Assembly: GCF_004210375.1 (NCBI RefSeq)
Contig: NC_134834.1
Coordinates: forward strand, 150,445,009-150,509,008
Length of the DNA: 64,000 bases
Source of the DNA: Tachypleus tridentatus
Lineage: Eukaryota; Arthropoda; Merostomata; Xiphosura; Limulidae
Direction: 5' to 3'
In this document: one piece after another, positions 11,301-24,800 of the stretch
Position numbering within the stretch: the first letter of the stretch is position 1
Layout: the number at the start of each line of letters is the position of its first letter
Made by a program: the position numbers and the translations under genes
The notes under the pieces: model-generated
Told to the model about the DNA's origin: nothing
The model's database searches: none
What the model saw: the letters and a program-made list of their open reading frames with translations, nothing else

Positions 11301-14300
11301 TATGTCATTACCTTCAGCAATATTCTATAGTTAACTCTAGACTACAAGGAAACTCTTTCAATATAACAAACAACAATACTCTATTTTAAACTATAGACTA
11401 CAAAAACACTTTTGCTGTATCATTACCTCCAACAATACTCCATTCTTAACTCTAGACTATAAGGACACTCTTTCAGTATTATCTAGAACAACACTATTTT
11501 ATTAATTATTAATTGCAAGAACACTCTTTCTATATATCATCAGCTACAACAATACTCTATTTTGAACTATATACTATAACGAAACTCTTTCAATATAATC
11601 TACAACAATACTCTTTTGTTAACTATAGAGGACAAGAATAATCTTTCAATATCATCACCTACAACAATTCTCTGATGTTAAGTATAGACTACAAGGAGAC
11701 TTTTTCAGTATCATCTATAACAATATATTATTGTTAACTATAGACGACAAGGACACTCATTCTACATTATGAAATACAACGTTGCTATATAGTTGACTAT
11801 AGACTTCAAGAACATTCTTTTAGTATTATCCATTACAACAATACTATTTCCTTAACTATTGACTGCGAGAACATTTTGTATATCATCACCTACAACAATA
11901 CTATACGAGTATTGTTAACTATAGACTACAAGAACACTCTTTCTGTGTCATCATCTACAACAATACTTTATTGTTTACTTTCGACCATAGTCTTTAAGAA
12001 CTCTTTCAATATCGTTATCTACAATAATTTTCCATTTCTAACAATAGACTACAAGAACAGTCTTTCAATATCATCATACACAACAATACTCTGTTGTTAA
12101 CTATAGAGTGCAAGAACACTTTTTTAGTATTATCATCTACAACAATACTTGATTGTTAACTATAGACTACAAGAACACTCTTTTAGTATTATCATCTACA
12201 ACAATGCTTCATTGTTTAATATAGACTACAAGAACACTTTTTAAATATCATGTGCAACAATACACTATTTTTAACTGCAGACAACAAGAACACTTATTCC
12301 ATATTATAAACTACAACGATGATGTGTTGTTAACGGTACTTTAGAAGAACACTCTTTCAATGTTAACATCTACAACAATACTCTATTGTCAACTATAGTC
12401 TAGAAGAACACTCTTTTAGTGTTATCATTCACAACAATACTTTACTGTTAAGTATAGACTTCAAGAAAATCCTTTCAATATCGTCATCTACAATAATACT
12501 CCATTTTAAACAATAGAACAAGAACACTGTTTCTATATCATCACCTACAACAATATCCTCCTGTTTACTTTATACTACAAGGAAACTCAATATCATCTAC
12601 AACAACACTCTATTGTTAACTATACACTACAAAAACGCCCTTTAAATATCATCATATACAAGAATACTGTATTTTTACCTATAGACTACAAAAACACTCT
12701 TTCTATATCATTACCTTCAACAGTACTCTATAGTTAACTCTAGACTACAAGGAAACTCTTTGAATATCACAAACAACAACACTCTATTTTAAACTATAGA
12801 CTACAAAAACACTTTTTCTGTATCATTACCTCCAACAATACTCCATTCTTAACTCTAGACTATAAGGACACTCTTTCAGTATTATCTAGAACAACACTAT
12901 TTTATTAATTATTGACTGCAAGAACTCTCTATATCATCATTTACAGCAATACTCTTTTGTTAACTATTGATTCCACGAACACTCTTTGAATATTATCATC
13001 TACAACAATACCCTATTGTTAACTGTAGACTATAAGAACACTCTTTCAGTATCGTAATCTATAATAATATTTTATTTTAACTCTAGACAACAAGAACCCT
13101 CATTCTATATTATCAACGACAATGATGCTCTATTGTTAACTAGAGTGTAGAAGAACACTCATTCTATATTAATACCCACAACAATACTCTATAGTGACTC
13201 CAGACTGCAAGAACACTTTCTATATTATCAAATACAACAATACTCTGATATTTATATGCAAAAACGGCTCGTTTGGGCTGAGAAAATATTTTACATAGAA
13301 GGTCGAAACGTTCTTCGCTCTTCTATGTAAAATATTTTCTCAACCCAAACGAGCCGTTTTTGCATATAAATTTCTCAACAAGTGGGTTTCTCGACATCAC
13401 TGAATACTCTGATATGAAGTATAGACTTTAAGAATACTCTTTCAATGTCGTCATCTACAATAATACTCTGTTGTTAACTGTACACTACAAGGACACTATT
13501 TCAATATCATCTTCTACAACAATAATTTATTGTTAACTACAGAATACAAGAACACTTTCAGTATTATGATCTACAACAATACATTTTTGTTAACTATGGT
13601 TTTCAAAAACACTTTTCAACATCATCATCTACGACAATAGTGTTTTGTTAACTATTGACTGGAAAAAACACTCTTTCTATATCGTCACCTACAAAAACAC
13701 TCTATTCTTAACTATACACTACAAAAACACTCTTTCAATATCAATATCTACAACAATACTTTCTTTTTAACTATAGACGACAAGAACACTCTTTCTATAT
13801 TATCACCTAACACAACAATCTGTTGATAACTGTAGAATTCAAGGACACTTTTCAATATCATCTACAACAATACACTATTGTTAACTATAAATGACAAGAA
13901 TAATCATTCCATATTATTAACCACAACCATGCTCTATTTTTAACTATAGACTACAAGAACACTCTTTCTATATCATCAATCCAACAATACTCCATTTTTA
14001 ACTATAAACAACAAGAACACTCTTTCAATATCACAAACAACAATAATCTATATATTGTTAACTATAGTCTTCAAAAACACTTTTCAACACCATCATATAC
14101 AATAATACACTATTGTTAACTATAAACGACAAGAACACTCTTTTTATATTAATACACACAACAATACTCTATAGCAAACTATAGACTACAAGCACACTAT
14201 TTCTATATCATCACCTACAACAATACTCTATTGTAAACTATACACTACAAGAACACTATTTGAATATCAACATCCACAACAATACTCTGTTGTTAGCTAT

Positions 14301-15050
14301 AGACTACAAGAACAGTTTTTTAGTATTATACATTACAACAATACTCTTTTGTTAACTATTGACTGCAAGAACACTTTCAATATCATCATCTACAACAACA
14401 CTCTATTTTCAAATATAGGCTATAAGACACTTTCTATATTTTCAACTAGAATAATACTCTGTTATTTACTATAAACTACACGAACAGTCTTTCTAAGTTA
14501 TCACCTACAACAATTCCCTTTTGTTAACTATTGACTGCTATAACACTCTTTCTATATCATCATCTACAACAATACTCTATTGTTATCTGTACACTTCAAG
14601 AACTCTCTTTCAATATCATCATCTACTACAATACTCTTGTTAACTATTGACTGCAAGAATACTCTTTCTATATTAATACCTACAACAACACTCTATATTA
14701 AACTATTGACTGCAAGAACACTCTTTCAATATCATCATCTACAACAATACTATATTGTTAACTACAGACTAAAAGAACACTCTTTCAATATCATCATCTA
14801 CAACAATACTCTGTTGTTAAATATAGACTACAAGGACACTCTTTCAATATTATCAACTAGAACGATGCTCTATTGTTAACTATAGGCTACAAGAACACTC
14901 TTTATATATTAATACCTACAACAATACTCTATACTAAACTATAGACCACAAGAACACTCTTTCTATATTATCAACTACAACAATACTTTATTGTTAACTA
15001 CAGACTAGAAGAACACTTTTTCTATATCATTACCTATCACAATATTTTTT
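8369..15050. repeat. Satellite C main array, unit about 59 bp
   Basis: More than 100 divergent tandem units, each with CTACAACAATACTCTATTG, then TTAACTATAGACTACAAGA and 'acactctttcaatatcatcat'. Offsets between near-identical local copies (for example 8401 and 8519, 118 bp apart) fix the period at about 59 bp. It contains blocks that recur at long distances. Open frames inside it (for example 10,158-10,556 and 14,580-14,879) are repeat translations without start context or motifs. A 151-bp foldback element sits at 13,252-13,402. Confidence 0.9.
13252..13402. mobile_element. 151-bp foldback element derived from Penelope termini
   Basis: The arms at 13,251-13,300 and 13,321-13,370 are reverse complements over 50 bases with one mismatch, around a 20-nt loop. 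The arms and the flank after them ('aagtgggtttctcgacatcact') match the Penelope-like termini at 5521-5620. The loop (GGTCGAAACGTTCTTCGCTC) is the 3' half of the hammerhead-like motif. The 13-bp sequence AATACTCTGATAT occurs on both sides (13,239-13,251 and 13,403-13,415), consistent with a target-site duplication in the satellite. Confidence 0.75.
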
Positions 15051-15717
15051 ATTAGAATTTTAAAATCGATTTTACGTTAGAAAAACACTCTCCTTAGATT
15101 ACCGGCCTCAACAGAACGTTTTTACAAAAAGCTAGCTTTAAACTCTTATGTCCAATTTCTTTCACAACATAGGTTAGTGGAAGTGAGGTGAAAGTCTTAT
15201 TTTCAATCTCTTTCTCTTTACACTTTGTGACGTTTTCCTTTGTTTGGTGATACAGAACTATGCTGAGTAAAAACTTTCGTGTTTTGAAATAGTCTTACTT
15301 CACTTTGTTTTTCACATTTCAGTCAGTTTGAAAGTTGGTCGAACAGCACGTTAAAAATTAGTGTAGATCACGTCTCGACAGTTTAAACTAAAATGTTTGG
15401 CTGAACTGTGATATCTTCCGGTTTCTATTCAACCAATAAGACTAGCTACGACAGCAACACGGAATAGTTTGTCAGTAGACTTATCTCCACTTCAAGGGAG
15501 TAAATGCATCGAACATTCTACAAATATTTGTTCTGCTGTTTGGCTTCGAATCTTTCTAATACCGAGTTTCATTCCGAACCCATTTAGGATGAAGAACAAA
15601 CACCATATTCCCGTTCGTAGAGGTGTTACAAGGAAAGAAAAAATACGCTTGTTACTAGCGATATTACATGTAATCATCACGAGATGCATTACTAAAAGTG
15701 TTGTTAAATTTGTTTGG
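15051..15717. other. Unassigned sequence next to the satellite
   Basis: No gene is recognisable. The open frame at 15,469-15,723 (84 codons) overlaps the adjoining SINE at its 3' end and has no family motif. Confidence 0.5.
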
Positions 15718-15965
15718 TTTTGAATTCGCGCAAAGCTACACGAGGGCTATCTACGCTAGCCGTCCCAAATTTAGCAGTGTAAGACTAGAGGGAAGGCAGT
15801 TAGTCATCATCACCCACCGCCAACTCCTAGGCTACTCTTTTACCAACAAATAGTGGGATTGACGGTCACATTATAACGCCGCCACGGCTGAAAGGGCGAG
15901 CATGTTTGGTGGGACGAGTCGAACGCCTTAACACACCTGGCCATGCCGAGCGTTATTAAGGGGAC
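15718..15965 (-). mobile_element. tRNA-derived SINE family 1, nearly full length
   Basis: On the plus strand it opens with the reverse-complemented tail 'gaattcgcgcaaagctacacgaggg', continues through the body ('ccaacaaatagtgggattgacggtcacatt') and ends with the reversed tRNA-like head 'acacacctggccatgcc'. The B-box region is shortened compared with the copy at 40,117, so this copy has an internal deletion. No clear target duplication was seen. Confidence 0.8.
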
Positions 15966-17490
15966 ACTGAAAAAAATCGCTTTCGCAGTCACCTTGTGTA
16001 AATAATGTTATACGAAACGGTAGGGTAAACAAGTTTAGTACCTCTAAACAACTTACAATTTGTTGCTGTTAGGGACAACAAACGAACGAACAAGTATTGA
16101 ACGAATAAATAAGTAAAAACTCCGAAGTTGATAAAATAAATAAATTAGTCTTGTATAAAAAAGCAATTTTAAAAACTGTGAAAGTAATTTATTTACGTTG
16201 TAAACGCTGTATTTGTAGACAGTTGATTCACAACGACTACAGAAACATTTTTGATGGACAAGTTTGTTCCTGGCTTCATAAAGAGCTTTTGTTCGAAACG
16301 ACAACAAGTAAATAGATTACTATTATAGTTTTTAAAAGTTAATTTTTCTCTATAATACAAATTTAAAACTACAACTAGGGTTTACTATTTCTATCTTGGT
16401 TAATTATGTAGAAATAATTTATTAAACTATCACTTACAGCAAGTCAAACATCAAACATTAGTTTCAGGTAGAAATGTTTTTCATAGGCTAAAATTCACAA
16501 GAACACGTAACTGGATCAATTAGTTTCACTAAATTAGTATCTATGGATTTAAAAACATAACTAGAACCTTCAAATATCGTATATTCTTTTATCACGTTGT
16601 TTAAAATCTGATGAAATGAAACTAAGTTTAAATTCAAAATAATTTAACTTGTCTTACGTTATCATGCACAGTAGCGCCGCCACTGATCATGCAATTCTAA
16701 GAAAATTAATTCTAAATTTTTTAATTCTGTTTCTTCAAAGATTGCAAAGGTAACGGAACTGACAAAAATAATACATGAATAATTGTACTTTATATTATTT
16801 CTAAAGTTTTATTATTTCTCAATACGTTGTTTTCTCAGATTTAATATAAAAGGTATTTAGTGCGGGAAGTGTGTGTGTACTTACTATAACTGTCTTTCAT
16901 TGTGATTCTGTTTCTTTCCCTAAAATAATAAATTGTTTTATCCAGAAATAGAAATTACAAGGAATAACAGCCTTGAATCTGCATCAAGAGAGTTGATTTC
17001 AACACAGACAACTGTGGTAATTTTGACTTTCTAAAAAGTATGCAGACTTTTCTAAGCCTGAATTCCCACACATTTACTTTGTAACTTTACTCTCCTCGTG
17101 TTAGAAAGTTAACCCTAAACGACTTACACTCGGAATATTTTTTTCTTTAAGGAATGTTTTGCCATTTATTTTAATGAATTCTGGTTGTAATTTTGGTATG
17201 CCATCTGAAATATAATTAGTCGTTGACTGCCCCGCTCCAAAACTTTAAAATAGACTACTTTATTTCTCCAACCTATTTGTAATTATATTAAAATATCTTT
17301 CCACAATATTGGAATAATGGTTAATTACTTTTTTCTATATATAGATTAACTTTTTAATAAAATTTTAAAGCAGTGCAAAGCAACCAAAACTCGTTGGTTC
17401 TGTCAATATTGACAAGATACTCTTGAAGAAGCTTAACTGTATATTAATATCATAATGATAATAACACGTTTCAAATCTTCTGATTACTCA
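15966..17490. other. Unassigned AT-rich intergenic sequence
   Basis: I see no gene, RNA gene or repeat that I can name. An 84-codon minus-strand frame at 16,053-16,307 has no recognisable motif. Confidence 0.5.
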
Positions 17491-17494
17491 ATTG

Positions 17495-17760
17495 TGAAAG
17501 CAATATTCTGAAAATATTGTAATACAGTAACACTAATGTACAATGTACTGAAAATATTGTGATACAATAACACTAATGTATAATATACTGAAGATGTTGT
17601 AATACAGTAACACTAATGTATAATATACTGAATATATTGTAATACAGCAACACTAATGTATAATACACTGAAGATATTGTAATACAATAACACTAATGTA
17701 TAAAATACTGAATATATTGTAATACAGTCACTAATGTATAATATACTGAATATATTGTAA
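17495..17760. repeat. Minisatellite D, 40-bp unit
   Basis: About seven copies of a 40-bp unit (ATTGTAATACAGTAACACTA, then 'atgtataatatactga'). The 60-codon minus-strand frame across it is a repeat translation. Confidence 0.85.
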
Positions 17761-18425
17761 CAACTCATCTGTTTTAACAATATTACCTGTAACAACTTGT
17801 CCGTTTTAACAATATTATCCCTAACAACTTGTCTATTTTAACAATATCAGCTGTAGGAACTTGTCTGTTTTAACGATATCAGCTGTAGGAACTTGTCTGT
17901 TTTAACAATATTAGCATCTTATCCGTTTTACAAAATTATTACCTGTAACAACTTATCTATTTTAACAATATTTCCTGTAACAATTTGTCCCTTTTAACAA
18001 CATTATACCTAACAACTTCTTTGTTTTAACAATATTCCTTGTAAAAAATTGTCCCTTTGAACAATATTATCCCTAACATCTCGTCTGTTTTAATAATATT
18101 ACACATAACAGTCAGTCAGTTTTAACACTATTAACCATAAAAACTTACCTGATTTCACATATTACCTGCAGCAACTCCTCTATTTTAACAAAATTACGTA
18201 CCTGTAACAAGGTGTACATTTTAGCAATATTACTTGTAAAAACCTTGTCTGTCTTAACAATGTTACACGTAACGACTCGTCTGTTTTAACAATATTACCT
18301 GTAACTATTTGTCTCTTTTAACGATACTGCAGCTAACAACTTCTCTGTTTTAATTATAACAGCTGTAACAACATGTCTGTTTAAAAATATCAGCTGTAAC
18401 AATTTGTCTGTTTTAACAACATTAC
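17761..18425. repeat. Minisatellite E, unit about 32 bp
   Basis: About 20 imperfect copies of a unit built on ACTTGTCTGTTTTAACAATA followed by 'ttacctgtaaca'. It starts exactly where minisatellite D ends. Confidence 0.8.
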
Positions 18426-19170
18426 AATTAAAATATATTTCCATCTTTAGCGGTCTTGATATCAAATGAACACATTATTTGCTATATACATTATAAATAT
18501 ATACTATAAATTTCAAGAACTAAACATAGTGTACATTCGTTGACAACTCTGTAAATTACTTTTGGGTAACCTGCATCTCTGTTATTAAAAACTCATCAAA
18601 AGTTGGTACTAAAGTTCTTTAATTTTTTCATTGTAGAAATAATACTAATGGTGAATATAGTAAACTAAACTCGACAAATTAGAACAGAAATCAATTAAAT
18701 CCAGACTGTAAGTAAATACCTACATATTGTTTATAAATAAATAAAGTATATACAGTATGAATACTTTATTAAACGTACTGCTATTGCGATTACTAATTCT
18801 AGTTTTGTGCAACTTTTTGTAATTGTTGTTATTATAGACTAGCGAAAGCATTTTTCATCGTAGGAATAACAAATATCACAGTAAAACTCAACTAATTACA
18901 ACATGAATGTGCTCTCGACTACCCGATTCAGTTTCGAGATTTCCCTCCTCTCAATCTCAACACACTACGAGTACTGACGTGAAGATCTAACGAAATTACA
19001 AACCGGATCAGCAGAATTGTCTTCATATAATAGATTAAAAGAACCTACGATTCCTTGTTTTTATCGTCGTCCTAGGATTTTTTTTTTATTCAGAGGACGC
19101 AGTAATCTCCTCCTATGTTTTCCCTTTGTGAATGAAACGAGCATGTAAAAGTAGATCGTCAGTTTACTTC
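18426..19170. other. Unassigned sequence between minisatellites E and F
   Basis: Nothing recognisable apart from A/T runs. Confidence 0.5.
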
Positions 19171-22100
19171 TTCTAACTGTAAACAGTTCATGTTACTTTT
19201 CTAAATGACAAACTGTAAACAGTTTGCTACTTGTTTCAAATGGCAAACTGTAAGCAGTTTATGTTACGTGTTCTAATTGACAAAATGAAAACAGTTTATA
19301 TTACTTTTTCCAACTGACAAACTATAAACAGTTTATGTTACGTGTTGTAACTGATGAACTATAAACAGTTTATGTTACTTTTTTAAATGACAAACTGTAG
19401 AAAGTTTATAATACTTTTTTCTAACTGAAAAACTGTCAACACTTTATGTTACATTTTCTAACTGACAAACTGTAAACAGTTTATTTTACTTTTTCTAACT
19501 CACAAATAATAAACAGTTTATGTTACTTGTTCTAACTGACAAACTATGAATAGATTACATTACTTGTTCTAACTGAAAAACGGTAAACAGTTTATATCAC
19601 TTGTTTTAACTGACAAACTATAAACAGTTTATGTTACTTGTTCTAACTGACAAACTGTAAAATGTTTATAATACTCTTTCTAATAGAAAAACTGCCAACA
19701 CTTAACGTTACTTTTTCTATCTGACAAACTATAAACAGCTTCTATTACTTTTTCTAACTGACAAACTCTAAACAGTTTATGTTACCTGTTGTAACTGACA
19801 AACTGTAAACAGATTACATTACTTGTTCAAACTGACAAAACGGTAAACAGTTTATGTTACTTGTTTTAACTGAAAAAACTATGAAAAGTTTATGTTACTT
19901 GTTCTAACTGATAATTTGTAAAAAGTTTGTTCCTATTTTTAACTCAAAACTATAAATTGTTGAGGTTACTTGTTCTAACTGACAAACTGTAAACAGTTTA
20001 TGTTACTTATTCTTGCTGTTATTTTCTTCAAATGACAAAGTAAAAACTGTTTATGTTACGTTTTATAACTGGCAAAGCGTAAACAGATTGCATTATTTGT
20101 TTTAACTGAAAAACGATAAACAGTTTATGTTACTTGTTCTAACTCACAAACTGTAAACACTTGGTATTACTATTTCAAAATGACAAAGTATAAACCATTT
20201 ATGTTACTTTTTCTAACTGACAAACTGCGAACAGTTTATGGTACTTGTTCTAACTGATAAACTGTAACTTGTTTATGTTACATGTTATAACTCATAAACT
20301 GTAAATGATTTGTTACTTTCTCTATATAACAAACTGTAAACAGTTGATGTTACTTGTTATAACTGACAAACTATAAACAATTTCGGCTACTTGTACTAAA
20401 GGAAAAACTATAAACAGTTTATGTGACGTGTTTTAATTGACAAACTGTAAACAGTTTACATTACTTTTTCTACATAACAAACTATAAACGGATTATGTTA
20501 CTTTTTCAACTGGCAAACTGTAAAATGTTTATAATACTTTCTCTAACTCAAAAACCGCCAACGCTTTATGTTACTTTTTCTAACTGAAAATGTTTATAAT
20601 ACTTTTTTAACAGAAATACTGCCAACACTTAACGTTACTTTTTCCAACTGACAAAGTGCAAGTTGTTTATGTTACTCGTTCTAACTGATAATTTAAAAAG
20701 AGTTTGTTACTTTTTCTAACTCAAAACTATAAATTGTTTAGGATACTTGTTCTAACTGACAAATTGTAAACTGTTTATGTTACTTTTTCTAAATGACAAA
20801 GAGTTTATTTTATTTTTCTAACTCACAAACTCTAAACAGTTTATGTTACTTTTTCTAACTGACAAACTGTAAAATGTTTATAATACTTTTTCTAACAGAA
20901 AAACTGCCAACACTTAACGTTACTTTTTCCAACTGAGAAACTATAAACAAATTACATTACTTGTTCTAACTTTAAAACGGTAAACAGTTTATGTTACTTG
21001 TTTTAACTAACAAACTGTAAACAGTTGGTGTTCTTTTTCTAACAGACATATTATAAACAGCTTATGCCACTTTTTCTAACTGACAAACTATAAAATGTTT
21101 GGGTTACTTGTTATAACAAGCAAACTCTAAACAGTTTATATTACTTGTTCTGACTGGAAACTGTAGAAAGTTTATAATATTTTTTCTGATTGAAAAACTC
21201 TAAACAGTTTATCTTAGTATTTCTAACTCACAAAGTATAAACAGTTTGTGTTACTTGTTCCAACTAAAAAACTCTGAACAGTTTATGTTACTTATCCTAA
21301 CTAACTAACTGTAAACAGTTTACATTACTTGTTCTAACTGACGTATTGTAAACAGTTTGTTACTTTTCTAACTATCAAACTATAAATAGTTTATTTAACT
21401 TGTTATGACTGACTAATCGTAAACAACTTATATTGCTTTTTCTAATTGACAAACTATAAACAGTTTGCTACTTTTTCTAACAGCAAACAATAAACAGTTT
21501 ATGTTACTTCTTTTAACTCATAAACGATAAAAAATCTATGTTACTTTTTCTATCTGACAAACTGTAAAGAGTTTATGTTACTTGTTCTAACTGACAAACT
21601 GTGAACAGTTTATGTTACTTGTTCTAACTGATAAGCTGTAAATTGTTTATGTTACTTTTCCAACGAACAAACTATAAACAGTTAATGTTACGTGTTGTAA
21701 CTGATGAACTATAAACAGTTTATGTTACTTCTGCTGACAATATATAAACACTTTAGGTTACTTGTTCTAAGTGAAAACTATAAAGAGTATGTAACACTTG
21801 TTCTAATTGACAAACTGTAAATAGTTTATAATATTTTTCTAACTGAAAAATTCTTAGCAGTTTATATTACTATTTGTAATTGACAAACTATAAACAGTTT
21901 ATTTTACTCTTTCTGACTGTCAAAATATAAACAGTTTAAGTTACTTTTTCTAAATGACAAACTGATAAAGTTTTTATTACTTTTTCTAATTGACAAACTA
22001 TATACATTTTATGTTACTTGATGTAACTGACAAACTGTGAACAATTTATGTTATTTGTCGTAACTGAAAAACTATAAATAATTTATGTTACTTGTTATAA

Positions 22101-24800
22101 CTGTAAAACTATAAATAGTTTATGTTACTCGTTTTAACTGGCAAACTGTAAAAAGTTTATGTCGCTTGTTCAAACTGACAAGCTGTGAGCATTCTACATT
22201 CCTTGTTCTAACTCACAAACTGTATAAATTTCACGTTATTTATTCTAACTGTCAAGCTATAAAGAGTTCATGTTAATTGTTCTTATTGACAAATTGTAAA
22301 CAGTTTATGTTTCTCTTTCTAACTGACATCATACGAATAGTTTACATTAGTTATTCTCACTGACAAGTTGTAAAGAGTTTATATCACATTTTCTAACTGA
22401 CAAAGTGTAAACACTTTATGTTACTTTTTGTAACTACAAACTATAATTCTTTATGTTAGTTGTTCTAACTGTAAAATTGTAAACAGCTTATATAACTCGT
22501 TCTCAGTGACAAATCGTAAACAGTTTATATTAGTTGTTTTAACTAACAAGTTATCAACAGTTATATTTTACTTGTTCTGACTGATAAACTGTAAAGAGAT
22601 TACATTACTTCTTCTAACTGACAAACTTTAAACAGACAACATTACTAATTCTAACTGAAAAACGGTAAACAGTTTATGTTGCTTGTTATAACTGACAAAC
22701 TGTAAATTGTTTATGTTATATGCTCTAACTGATAAATTGTAAAGAGCTCGTTACTTTTTCTAACTGACAAACTTTAAATTGTTTAGGTTACTTGTTCTAA
22801 ATGACAATCTACAAACAGTTTATGTTACTTGCTACTGAAAAACGAGAATTTGTTTATTTTTTTCATTTTCACTGATAAATTGTAAACACTTTTTTGCTCT
22901 TTTTAATTGAGAAACAATAAAGAGTTTATGTTGATTGTTTAAACTCTCAAATTGCAAATAGTTTATGTTATTCTTTAACTCACATCCTGTAAACAGTTGA
23001 TGTTAATTGTTGTAACTGACAATCTATAAACAGTTTATGTTACTTATTCCAACTGAGAAACTATAAACAGTTGTTGTTACTTGTTCTAACTGACAAACGG
23101 GAAATTGTTTATGTTTCTCGTTCTAACTGATAAATTGTAAACAGTTTGTTACTTTTTTAACTGACCATCAATAAACAGTTTATGTTACTTGATTTAAGTG
23201 ACAAATTTTTAACAGTTTATATTATTCTTTCTAACTCACAAACTATAAGCAGTTTATGTTACTTTCCTAAATAACAAACGATAAACATTTTATCATACTT
23301 TTTCTAAATGAAAAATTGTAAACAGCTTATGTTACTCTTTCTAACTGTCTAACTGCCAACAGTTTATATTAATTTTTCTAGCTGATAAACTATGGACAAT
23401 ATATGCCACTTTCTGCAACTGACAAACTGTAAAATATTTATATTTCTTTTTCTAACTGAGAAACTGCCAACACTTTGTTACTTTTTGTAACTGAGAAACT
23501 GCCAACACTTTGTTACTTTTTGTAACTGAGAAACTATGAACAGCTTATGCTACTTTTTCTAAGTGACAATCTATAAACAGTTTAGGTTACTTGGTCTACC
23601 TGACAAACTGTAAATAGTTTATATCACTTTTTATAACTGACAAACTATAAACAATTATGTTACCTCTTCTAAATGACAAACTGTAAACAGTTTATGTTGC
23701 TTGTTCTAACTGACAGACTGTAAAGAGATTACATTACTTGTTCTAACTGAAAAACGTTAAAGAGCTTATGTTATTTGTTCTGACTAACAAACAGTAAAGA
23801 GATTAAATTACTTTACCTAACTTAAAAAAGGTAAACAGTTTATATCACTTTTTTTTAAATCACAAACTTAAACAGTTGATGTTACTTGTTCTAACTGATA
23901 AACTGGAAACAGTTTGTTACTTTACCTAACTGACAAACGATAAACAGTTTATGTTAATTATTTTAACTGACAAATTGTAAACAGTTTATGTTACTCTTTC
24001 TAACTCACAAACTATAAGCGCAGATAGCTCTCGAGTAGCTTTGCGTAAAATTAAAAAACAAACTATAAAAAGTTTATGTTACTTTTTCTAACTGACAAAC
24101 TGAAAATTGTTTATGTTACATGGTCTAACTGACAAACTATTGACAGTTTATTTTACTTGTTCTAACTGACAATATATAAACAGTTTAGGTAACTTGTTCT
24201 AAGTGACAAACTGTAAACAGTTTATAATACTTGTTCTAACTGACAATATATAAACAGGTTATGTTACTTGTTCTAATTGAAAAAAGTAAACAGTTTCTAT
24301 TCCTTTTTCTATCAGAAATACTGCAAAAAGTGTAAGTTACTTTTTCTAAGTGAGAAACTATAAAAAGTTAATTTTACTTTTTGTAAATCACAAATATAAA
24401 CAGTTTATATAACTTTTTCTAACTGAGAAACTATAAACAGTTTATGTCACTTGTTCTAACTCATAAATTTTAAACAGTTTCTGAATCTGTTACTTGTTCT
24501 AACTGACAAACTGTAAAGACATTACATTACTTGTTCTAACTTAAAAAGGGTAAACAGTTTACGTCTTTTGTTTAAATGGTAAACTGTAAACAGTTGATGT
24601 TATTGGTTCTAATTAACAAACTATAAACAGTTTCTGTCACTTGTTCTATGTCACAAACTTTAAACAGTTTATATTACTTTTACTAACTGATAAACAGTGA
24701 ATTCCTTATGTTACTCGTTCTAACTCATAACTTGTAAATAGTTTTTTACTTTTTAACTAACAAACAATAAACACTTTACGTTAATTGTATAAACTAACAA
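19171..24800. repeat. Satellite F, 37-bp unit with internal dyad
   Basis: About 150 tandem units reading roughly AAACTGTAAACAGTTTATGT then 'tacttgttctaactgac'. Most units contain AAACTG, a 4-nt spacer and CAGTTT, whose arms are reverse complements. Divergence is moderate (TGTAAA/TATAAA variants). The array is interrupted at 24,018-24,057 by a 40-bp SINE-tail insertion. It has no coding potential. Confidence 0.9.
24018..24057 (+). mobile_element. 40-bp SINE-tail-only insertion inside satellite F
   Basis: The insert begins 'gcgcagatagctctcgag' and ends 'tttgcgtaaaattaaaaa', which is the 3' tail of SINE family 1 and nothing else. ACAAACTATAA flanks both sides (24,007-24,017 and 24,058-24,068). 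This fits a severely 5'-truncated retroinsertion, with the caution that the satellite itself repeats similar words. Confidence 0.7.
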
